From positions 1-6,753 of the forward strand of contig MHDQ01000150.1 of the NCBI GenBank assembly GCA_001803565.1: a DNA stretch of 6,753 nucleotides, read 5' to 3'. Below, in pieces: positions 1 to 4,628 of the stretch. Position numbers and translations under genes: made by a program. Position 1 is the stretch's first letter; every line of letters starts with the position of its first letter. The notes under the pieces were generated by a model. The model searched no databases. It was not told where the DNA came from and saw only the letters and a program-made list of their open reading frames with translations. The stretch is from Nitrospinae bacterium RIFCSPLOWO2_12_FULL_45_22 (GTDB taxonomy: Bacteria > 2-12-FULL-45-22).

Positions 1-473
1 TCATGAAACCCTGGCTGGCCTTGTACCGGCTGAAGATTGCGGTCCGGCAGGTCGCTGCGGATATGCAACTGGCACGGCTGCGGGCCGTCTCTACCAATGA
101 TCGGTATCGGGTGGTATTTGATGTGAACAACAACCAATATGACCTGAAAAAATGTGTTACCGATGACTGTGATACCGCAAATGATACCGTGGAAAAGGAT
201 AACCAGGAACTGCCCAAAGGCATTGTCTTTGGCTACAAATCAGGCGCTCAGGGGCCGCCCGGTGGCCCTACTGGCGCTATTACTGATAGTGTTACCTTTT
301 CAAGCGATAGAGCAAGCTTTTCTCCAAAAGGGACTGCTGGCCAGGGCACGGTATATATAAAGAACGAAAATGATGATACCGTTGCGGTAACCGTTGCTGA
401 AACATCTACTGGCTTGATCAGGCTCTATCACCTCAAGCCCGGAACCACTAACGACTGGGAACAGATCAGCTAA
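1..473 (+). CDS. GspH/FimT-type pseudopilin, 5' end missing
   Basis: This is the C-terminal part of a type II secretion or type IV pilus minor pseudopilin. The frame is open from base 1, so the ATG at base 3 is probably an internal Met. The prepilin peptidase site and hydrophobic helix that start such proteins would lie upstream of the window. Counting from that Met, the visible part begins with the end of the long helix (YRLK, then RQVAADMQLARLRAVSTN, residues 8-32), which is typical of GspH/FimT. A beta-rich globular domain follows, with RYRVVFD near 34-40 and GTVYIKN near 115-121, then TSTGLIRLY near 134-142. Cys51 and Cys56 could form a small disulfide loop. A Gly/Pro-rich turn (GPPGGPTG, 84-91) sits in a variable loop. 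The family is fairly secure; whether it serves secretion or pili cannot be told. It is the last gene of its plus-strand unit. Confidence 0.8.
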   Translation, partial: MKPWLALYRLKIAVRQVAADMQLARLRAVSTNDRYRVVFDVNNNQYDLKKCVTDDCDTANDTVEKDNQELPKGIVFGYKSGAQGPPGGPTGAITDSVTFSSDRASFSPKGTAGQGTVYIKNENDDTVAVTVAETSTGLIRLYHLKPGTTNDWEQIS

Positions 474-490
474 TTCTATCTCTGATAGGA
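474..490. other. Short stem-loop after the pseudopilin stop
   Basis: CTATC (476-480) and GATAG (484-488) pair around a 3-base loop, and 474-475 extend the stem with 489-490. It lies directly after the pseudopilin stop codon, but no run of T follows on the plus strand, so it is at best a weak terminator or an mRNA 3'-end stem. Confidence 0.25.
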
Positions 491-634
491 AGCGACTAAG
501 ATAATATCATACCTGTGGGCCTCTTCCATAGCATCGGGATAGATGATATAGGCAAACATGACTTTAAAGGGCGGGTAGGGCAACCAATTGACATCTAAAA
601 ACTTAAGGTATATCCTTAAAAACCAGAAATCCAT
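476..634 (-). CDS. Possible 52-residue small protein, unrecognised
   Basis: An open frame runs from ATG (632-634) to TAG (476-478) on the minus strand, downstream of frdB and in the same direction. The product is rich in aromatic residues. It opens MDFWFLRIYLKFLDVNWLPY, and its second half (FAYIIYPDAMEEAHRYDIIL, then VASYQR) reads like genuine protein. Its stop lies 2 bases from the convergent pseudopilin stop, which is tidy packing. Against it, there is no ribosome site upstream: the bases there are CCTCC, the complement of a strong ribosome site for a plus-strand frame. It may be a real small gene, the remnant of a longer gene, or chance. I recognise no family. Confidence 0.3.
   Translation of the reverse strand: MDFWFLRIYLKFLDVNWLPYPPFKVMFAYIIYPDAMEEAHRYDIILVASYQR
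588..616 (+). promoter_or_regulatory. Sigma-70-like promoter for the 13-codon frame
   Basis: A perfect TTGACA (588-593) is followed after 17 bases by TATCCT (611-616, four of six matches to TATAAT). Transcription would begin near 623, just ahead of the ribosome site at 637-641. The match is by eye only. If the minus-strand 476-634 frame is a real gene, this resemblance may be accidental. Confidence 0.35.
603..619. promoter_or_regulatory. Perfect 6-base dyad overlapping the -10 box
   Basis: TTAAGG (603-608) and CCTTAA (614-619) form an inverted repeat around a 5-base centre. It covers the proposed -10 element, so it could be a repressor operator. The arms are short and AT-rich, so chance cannot be excluded. 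Confidence 0.25.
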
Positions 635-648
635 GGGGAGGAATAAAA

Positions 649-690
649 ATGGTCAAAAGATTATGGGCCGTTGGCATTATCTTATTCTAA
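649..690 (+). CDS. 13-residue leader peptide or severed gene start
   Basis: A strong ribosome site (GGGGAGG, 635-641) lies 7 bases before ATG 649-651. The frame encodes MVKRLWAVGIILF and stops at 688-690. Basic residues followed by a hydrophobic stretch resemble the beginning of a signal peptide or membrane helix. The stop lies only 4 bases before the convergent frdB stop codon. A promoter-like sequence lies upstream at a sensible distance. The best reading is the head of a gene whose remainder was lost in a rearrangement; a true micropeptide or leader peptide is the alternative. Neither other plus-strand frame continues the protein beyond 690. Confidence 0.3.
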   Translation: MVKRLWAVGIILF

Positions 691-694
691 ATCA

Positions 695-715
695 TTAACG
701 GCCTGAGCCGGTTAA
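695..715. other. Imperfect stem-loop at the frdB 3' end
   Basis: TTAAC (695-699) pairs with GTTAA (711-715), and GGC (700-702) pairs with GCC (707-709). The loop is CTGA and G710 is bulged. It spans the frdB stop codon and last codons. No T-run follows in either direction, so it is not a standard intrinsic terminator. It could protect the 3' end of the frd transcript. Confidence 0.3.
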
Positions 716-1432
716 GCCAGCAACAAGCATCTTTCTCCTGACAAAAGCCAGTTGCTGCTGCAAGGGAATCTCCATAGGGCAAAGATCATCACAGGCCATC
801 AGCCCTACACAGCCAAAAGTGCCGTACTCATTCCCTATCACCTCAAAATATTGGTCAGGAGAGCGTTCATCCCGGGGATCAATAAAGAATCTGGCCAGGC
901 GGTTCAAGCCGGCAGAACTGATAAACTCTTCTCTAAGAATGGCAGTGCCACAGCCCGCTACGCAGCAGCCACACTCGATACAACGCTCAGATTCGTAAAT
1001 CCTTAGGGCCAGGTCGTTATCCATACGCCCTTCCTGGGCGTCGGGATCAAATTCTTTATTGGTATGGACCCAGGCCTCTAACCGCTTATTCATCGCCCGG
1101 AACCAACTGCCAGTATCAACCGACAGGTCACCAATGAGCTTAAACACCGGCAGTGGCATCAGGGTGATCTTTTTGCGCAAGTCTTTAGTCATGGTCTTGC
1201 AGGCCAGCTTTGGTCGGCCATTTATCAGCATAGCACAGGAGCCACAGACAGCCGCCCGGCAAGAAAAGTCAAATATAAGACTGGGGTCTTGCTCTTCCCG
1301 GAGCCGGGTAAGGGCCATGAAAAGGGTCATATCCGGCTCTTCTTCTAATATATATTCTTGCATCTGGGGCTTATCCCCTGACACATTGGGGTTATATCTA
1401 AATATCTCAAGTTTAAGGGTGCGCAGGGCCAT
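695..1432 (-). CDS. frdB: Fumarate reductase/succinate dehydrogenase iron-sulfur subunit
   Basis: This subunit carries electrons between the flavoprotein and the membrane haems. From the chosen start (245 residues) the [2Fe-2S] cysteines are C58, C63, C66 and C78 (CRAAVCGSC, then AC). The [4Fe-4S] cysteines are C151, C154, C157 and C218 (CIECGCC, then CP), and the [3Fe-4S] cysteines are C161, C208 and C214. All eleven ligands are present, and the last two clusters fall at the residue numbers I recall for the Wolinella protein. An in-frame ATG at 1442-1444 would add four residues (MEEE). I prefer 1430-1432 because those extra codons are themselves the ribosome site (GGAGGAGG) and nothing similar precedes 1444. 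It is the last gene of the frdCAB set, detached from frdA by a repeat-bearing gap. Confidence 0.93.
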   Translation of the reverse strand: MALRTLKLEIFRYNPNVSGDKPQMQEYILEEEPDMTLFMALTRLREEQDPSLIFDFSCRAAVCGSCAMLINGRPKLACKTMTKDLRKKITLMPLPVFKLIGDLSVDTGSWFRAMNKRLEAWVHTNKEFDPDAQEGRMDNDLALRIYESERCIECGCCVAGCGTAILREEFISSAGLNRLARFFIDPRDERSPDQYFEVIGNEYGTFGCVGLMACDDLCPMEIPLQQQLAFVRRKMLVAGLTGSGR

Positions 1433-1456
1433 CTCCTCCTCCATTTGTATAAGCGT

Positions 1457-1484
1457 TCAGCCTTCAGCGATCAGCAGTCAGTGA
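1457..1484 (+). repeat. Four tandem heptads TCAGCNN (left arm)
   Basis: TCAGC or TCAGT begins at 1457, 1464, 1471 and 1478, exactly 7 bases apart, giving TCAGCCT, TCAGCGA, TCAGCAG and TCAGTGA. The array is the inverted counterpart of the one at 1561-1595, and 1469-1481 can pair with about 1571-1583 with few mismatches. It lies in the noncoding gap between frdA and frdB. Confidence 0.7.
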
Positions 1485-1503
1485 AACTTATCGTAAGACA
1501 AAG

Positions 1504-1525
1504 GGGGGAAATTTTTTCTTCCCCT
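1504..1525. other. Small hairpin in the frdA-frdB gap
   Basis: GGGGAA (1505-1510) pairs with TTCCCC (1519-1524) around an 8-base loop that is mainly T. It lies between the two heptad arrays and would form the tip of the larger inverted structure. Read on the minus strand it follows frdA but precedes no clear T-run outside the stem, so termination here is uncertain. Confidence 0.35.
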
Positions 1526-1560
1526 AACGCTCTCAACCTCACAACTCACGATTGGTTTTA

Positions 1561-1595
1561 GCTGAAAGCTGACGGCTGATTGCTATCTGCTGACT
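1561..1595 (+). repeat. Five tandem heptads GCTGANN (right arm)
   Basis: Units begin at 1561, 1568, 1575, 1582 and 1589: GCTGAAA, GCTGACG, GCTGATT, GCTATCT and GCTGACT. The fourth is degenerate but keeps the 7-base register. The unit is the reverse complement of the TCAGC heptad of the left arm, so the pair forms an inverted repeat about 140 bases long. It lies about 30 bases downstream of the frdA stop. Confidence 0.7.
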
Positions 1596-1624
1596 CAGTT
1601 ATTTATCGCTATCTGCAACCACAT

Positions 1625-3439
1625 CTATTTTTTGACAGCCGCCGTTTCACCATACCCCCGCTCTCCGGGTGGCAACTCTGTAATCTTTACCGGCTCATAT
1701 TTCAATACCGGTAAATCACCCTCCTCTGGCCAATAAGCCAGGGTGCGTTTCAACCAGTTTGCATCGTCCCGTTTAGGATAATCTTCCCGAGAGTGGCTGC
1801 CGCGGCTCTCGGTCCGTTGCAGCGCTCCATAGGCGATACATAAGGCCAGGCGGAGCATGCCTGGTAAGCGCAAGGCTGCCCCCAGCTCTGGATTAGCCCC
1901 CTGTCCATCAGACATCAAACCTGCTTTTAATGAGCGCTGGTAGACTTCTCTCAGGGTATTAACGGCCTCCTGGAGGTCTTTCCCATTGCGGAAAATAAAT
2001 ACCTTCTCCAGCAGGGCATCTTCCATGATCTTCTTCAGTTTATAGATATTCTCTTTACCGTTCCTGCCAGCAATCAGATTATTTATCCGCTCCTGCTGGC
2101 GCTTTATATGATCACGGACCATTGATTCCTTGTAGATAAAGGTAGTACCCGCCACATATTCAGCGGCCTTTCTACCGACTACCATGCCCATGACCGTTGT
2201 CTCTGCCAGGGAATTGCCCCCCAGGCGATTAAAGCCGTGCATATCCCAGCAAGAGGCCTCACCGGCAGCATAGAGTCCGTTCAAGCCATAAGCCGCCCCA
2301 TCAATATTGGTCCGGACACCACCCATACTATAGTGTTGCGTGGGCCTGACCGGGATAAGCTCCTTTGCCGGATCAATCCCATTAAAATCCTGGCATACCT
2401 TGGCTATCTCCCTCAGGTTGGTATAGATATGCTTACGGCCCAGGTGACGAATATCCAGCCAGAGGTGAAGACCATATTTACTATCTACTCCTTTACCTAT
2501 CCTCATATGATGCATCATCCTTCGGGAGACAACGTCTCTGGAGGCGAGTTCTTTTTTTGCCGGCTCATAATCGGGCATGAAGCGGTGCAGGTCTTTATCC
2601 AATAAGTATCCACCATCACCCCTTGCCCCTTCGGTAATGAGCACCCAGGATGGGACAATAGCGGTGGGATGGAATTGTACTGCTTCCATGTTGCCTAAAG
2701 GTACTATGCCGGTATTAAGGGCAATAAACATACCCGTACCTTCATTAATTATGGCATTAGTAGAGGCCCCATAGAGCCGGCCATAGCCACCAGTAGCTAT
2801 TACTGTAACCTTAGCCAGATAAACCATCAATTTGCCGGTGCGCAGACAGCGGCAGATAGCGCCATAGCACTTCTCGCCATCATGGATCAGAGAGAGGGTT
2901 TCTACCCGGTCATGGACGGTTATGCCCATCTTTAGCACAACGGTGTCCATAGTATACTGGACGGTATGACCAGTGCCATCTGCGGTATAACAGGTCCGCC
3001 ACTTGGCGGTGCCGCCAAAGTCCCGGGCCATGATCAGGCCTTCGTACTCAACTAACTCTTCTATCTCCCGGCCATCTGGCAGGGTCTTTCGGCCTGCTAC
3101 TACACGGTTCCAGGGACATCCCCAATAGGACAACTGGCGTACTGCTACTGGAGCGAGGTTAGCAAAGAGCCTGGCAACATCCTGATCGCAGCCCCAGTCC
3201 GACCCCTTAACGGTATCAGTAAAATGTATATCAGTATTATCTCCCCTACCCATAGCGGTATTACCCAAGGAGGCCTGCATACCACCCTGTGCCCCGGTAC
3301 TGTGGGACCTTCGGGGAGGGACGATGCTCAAGATCGTTACATCACAACCACAACTAGCCGCCTCAATAGCGGTACGTTCCCCTGCTAATCCAGCCCCAAT
3401 TACTAAGACATCAGTAATATAAGGGTTAGGTACACTCAT
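1625..3439 (-). CDS. frdA: Fumarate reductase/succinate dehydrogenase flavoprotein subunit
   Basis: This is the catalytic subunit interconverting fumarate and succinate (604 residues). An N-terminal FAD-binding fold is visible (VIGAGLAG, glycines 15, 17 and 20; second FAD segment GLYAAGE at 388-394). His46 in RRSHSTGAQGG is the expected covalent FAD attachment site. Substrate-site residues are apparent as H257 (HPT), R301 (SRDVVSRR, the expected proton-donor Arg), H369 (TQHYSMGGV) and R405 (NRLGGNS). The capping domain lies roughly at 250-360 and the helical C-terminal domain from about 440. It is somewhat shorter than the Wolinella FrdA (about 656 residues as I recall), mainly at the C-terminus. 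The start at 3437-3439 overlaps the frdC stop by 4 bases (ATGA), and its ribosome site GGAGGAGGT lies inside the frdC end, so translation is probably coupled. Sequence alone does not decide whether the enzyme runs as fumarate reductase or succinate dehydrogenase. Confidence 0.96.
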   Translation of the reverse strand: MSVPNPYITDVLVIGAGLAGERTAIEAASCGCDVTILSIVPPRRSHSTGAQGGMQASLGNTAMGRGDNTDIHFTDTVKGSDWGCDQDVARLFANLAPVAVRQLSYWGCPWNRVVAGRKTLPDGREIEELVEYEGLIMARDFGGTAKWRTCYTADGTGHTVQYTMDTVVLKMGITVHDRVETLSLIHDGEKCYGAICRCLRTGKLMVYLAKVTVIATGGYGRLYGASTNAIINEGTGMFIALNTGIVPLGNMEAVQFHPTAIVPSWVLITEGARGDGGYLLDKDLHRFMPDYEPAKKELASRDVVSRRMMHHMRIGKGVDSKYGLHLWLDIRHLGRKHIYTNLREIAKVCQDFNGIDPAKELIPVRPTQHYSMGGVRTNIDGAAYGLNGLYAAGEASCWDMHGFNRLGGNSLAETTVMGMVVGRKAAEYVAGTTFIYKESMVRDHIKRQQERINNLIAGRNGKENIYKLKKIMEDALLEKVFIFRNGKDLQEAVNTLREVYQRSLKAGLMSDGQGANPELGAALRLPGMLRLALCIAYGALQRTESRGSHSREDYPKRDDANWLKRTLAYWPEEGDLPVLKYEPVKITELPPGERGYGETAAVKK

Positions 3440-4089
3440 TGGCCACCTCCTCCTGTCACTCCCGCATGACTCTTGATCACAAACAGAGAAACTATCCCCA
3501 TGGCTATGATAGCCAGGGTAATCACATCCAATACCTTACTCAGCTTCTGTCTCTTAAACCAGCCCCATTTCACCCCTATCCGGTAAAGGCCAATGCCTAC
3601 ATGGTATTCCCCACAGATTAGAAGGATTATATAGAAGATAAAATAGGGGGATTGGGTTACTCTTTCGGCACTGATACTCATGTTGATGGTCCAGCGAGAA
3701 ACAACGGTCCAGATATGGGCAGCCGCTAATATACCAATAGCTACGCCAGTTATAACCTGGAAGACCCAGGTCCAGGTATCGTAATGCATCAGTAGCCGTG
3801 AGTGTTTCCAGATCATCTTCATCTCTTGCAGGCGATTAGGGATACGCCGGCCAGCCAGCACCATATGGGCAAGGATTAATACAATAACAGCCGGGATACC
3901 AATCTGCGCCAAATAATAGGCCTCAAGGAATTTGGGCACTTGATTAAAGGCCTGGGGACCCACCAGGACACTAGCGACAAAGAACATATGCACCCATAAG
4001 AAACCTACTAATAGAAAACCACTTATAAGCTCAGCCAGGTCTATCACCAGATCGGTTTTATTACTGTGGGTCAGGATTCTTTGTAACAT
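3436..4089 (-). CDS. frdC: Dihaem cytochrome b membrane anchor of Frd/Sdh
   Basis: This integral membrane subunit (217 residues) exchanges electrons with menaquinone. Five hydrophobic helices are visible at about 20-44, 59-80, 108-131, 148-170 and 185-206. His34, His75, His125 and His163 lie in helices I-IV. Their spacing (41, 50, 38) closely follows the four haem-b ligands of Wolinella FrdC (49, 50, 39 from memory), with the first interhelix loop shortened. Glu161, two residues before the fourth haem His, matches the Wolinella E-pathway Glu180. Glu56, 22 residues after the first, matches the menaquinol-site Glu66. The C-terminal GGGG tail is encoded by the ribosome site of frdA. The ribosome site of frdC itself is GGGAGGAG, about 8 bases before ATG. 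It is the first gene of the operon. Confidence 0.93.
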   Translation of the reverse strand: MLQRILTHSNKTDLVIDLAELISGFLLVGFLWVHMFFVASVLVGPQAFNQVPKFLEAYYLAQIGIPAVIVLILAHMVLAGRRIPNRLQEMKMIWKHSRLLMHYDTWTWVFQVITGVAIGILAAAHIWTVVSRWTINMSISAERVTQSPYFIFYIILLICGEYHVGIGLYRIGVKWGWFKRQKLSKVLDVITLAIIAMGIVSLFVIKSHAGVTGGGGQ

Positions 4090-4124
4090 AAATCTCTCCT
4101 CCCTAGCTCAAAATAAATAGATAA

Positions 4125-4140
4125 CCCCACCAACCACCCC
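4125..4140 (-). promoter_or_regulatory. G-rich mirror repeat in the frdC leader
   Basis: The minus strand reads GGGGTGGTTGGTGGGG, which is mirror-symmetric and contains four G-runs of at least two bases with loops of 1-2 bases. It could fold as a two-layer G-quadruplex in the presumed 5' leader of the frd mRNA, between promoter and ribosome site. No function is shown by the sequence. Confidence 0.35.
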
Positions 4141-4185
4141 GTAAGTAAACAGAACACAAAACCCGCCTCAGAAATTAACGGAACC

Positions 4186-4214
4186 ATTTTACCCCATACC
4201 CCAAATCATTGCAA
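4186..4214 (-). promoter_or_regulatory. Sigma-70-like promoter upstream of frdC
   Basis: On the minus strand TTGCAA (4209-4214, four of six matches) is followed after exactly 17 bases by TAAAAT (4186-4191, five of six matches). Transcription would start near 4179, leaving a leader of about 90 bases before the frdC ATG. It is the best promoter match in the gap and is correctly oriented for the frd operon. No clear FNR-type TTGAT-N4-ATCAA site was seen nearby. Confidence 0.5.
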
Positions 4215-4238
4215 GCACTAATCAACTGCCCTAAAATT

Positions 4239-4257
4239 TTATCCTTCGTGAAGATAA
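4239..4257. terminator. Possible weak terminator upstream of the frdC promoter
   Basis: TTATC (4239-4243) and TT (4245-4246) pair with AA (4251-4252) and GATAA (4253-4257), with C4244 bulged and a CGTG loop. On the minus strand the stem is followed by AAAATTTT at its edge. It could end transcripts coming from the rarA side before the frdC promoter. The stem is AT-rich and the T-run short, so support is weak. Confidence 0.2.
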
Positions 4258-4281
4258 TTGCCTAATTCATTCAATATAGGC

Positions 4282-4410
4282 ATGTTCTGTGCGAATGGAG
4301 TAATGTTTTTTACGGAGGCTGCTTGGGAAGACACATCCCAGACTTTCATCAAAGTTCCGAATGAACTGGTTCCCGCTGTGCGAGAATTGCTTGCCAAGAA
4401 GGTTGCTTGA
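4282..4410 (+). CDS. Possible 42-residue small protein or gene remnant
   Basis: The frame is open from just after TAA at 4255-4257 to TGA at 4408-4410. Possible starts are TTG 4258, ATG 4282 and ATG 4303, none with a well-spaced ribosome site. The C-terminal half (TFIKVPNELVPAVRELLAKK) looks like real protein: a short beta-strand followed by an amphipathic helix, as found in small DNA-binding or antitoxin-like proteins and many short hypothetical proteins. It lies divergent from frdC and convergent to rarA. The broken coding-like sequence that follows makes a surviving N-terminal fragment of a decayed gene equally plausible. I do not recognise the family. Confidence 0.35.
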   Translation: MFCANGVMFFTEAAWEDTSQTFIKVPNELVPAVRELLAKKVA

Positions 4411-4628
4411 TTCTTATAGGTACCGAAAAATATCAATCTGCAGGGCAGAACCAGTCGCTGCAGCCGACGGAAAGACTGACGCTTCAACGTGCCCCGAGTA
4501 TGTTCTTATCGGGATGTGCGAGTTGGTGTATGCAAGAAGTGCGGTACTACATAGTATGCAGTCAATGTCTTTAAGACCATAGAATCAACTGTTTGTGGTG
4601 GAAGAAAAGCAGAGAGGAAAAGATGGGG

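Larger units (their letters stand above)
4215..4628. other. Gap without a confident gene; possible decayed element
   Basis: This stretch between frdC and rarA carries only short frames. The plus strand has a protein-like frame ending at 4410. Reading on in the same phase gives short blocks broken by stops, one of which (about 4490-4549) contains a CxxC pair (VCKKCGTT). A second plus frame ends at 4572 with Cys pairs (CASWC, CSQC). The minus strand has comparable open stretches without convincing starts. Coding-like pieces in several phases with intervening stops suggest frameshift and nonsense decay, possibly of a zinc-ribbon-bearing transposase or small regulator. No terminal inverted repeats or target duplications were seen. 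Confidence 0.35.

Noticed and set aside
154-360. Plus-strand 68-codon frame inside the pseudopilin gene
   Set aside because: It is out of phase with a recognisable pseudopilin and has no ribosome site.
1059-1484. 141-codon plus-strand frame opposite frdB
   Set aside because: It is the antisense shadow of a gene with all cluster ligands present; its product has no family features.
2237-2774. Two overlapping plus-strand frames opposite frdA
   Set aside because: Both are antisense to the conserved flavoprotein domain and have no independent coding signals.
4239-4487. Minus-strand 82-codon frame beginning MKRQSFRRLQ
   Set aside because: It lies opposite the more protein-like plus frame ending at 4410, has no ribosome site, and upstream in the same phase is a stop followed by unrelated sequence. 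It is treated as part of the undefined gap.
4400-4560. Possible riboswitch or structured RNA in the gap
   Set aside because: The repeated CTGCAG boxes (around 4439 and 4456) prompted a check, but no conserved core of a known riboswitch class (cobalamin, TPP, SAM, glycine) could be seen.
4361-4582. Plus-strand 73-codon frame beginning MNWFPLCENC
   Set aside because: It overlaps the 4282-4410 frame in another phase, lacks a ribosome site and has no recognisable domain; Cys and Ser content looks like out-of-phase reading.
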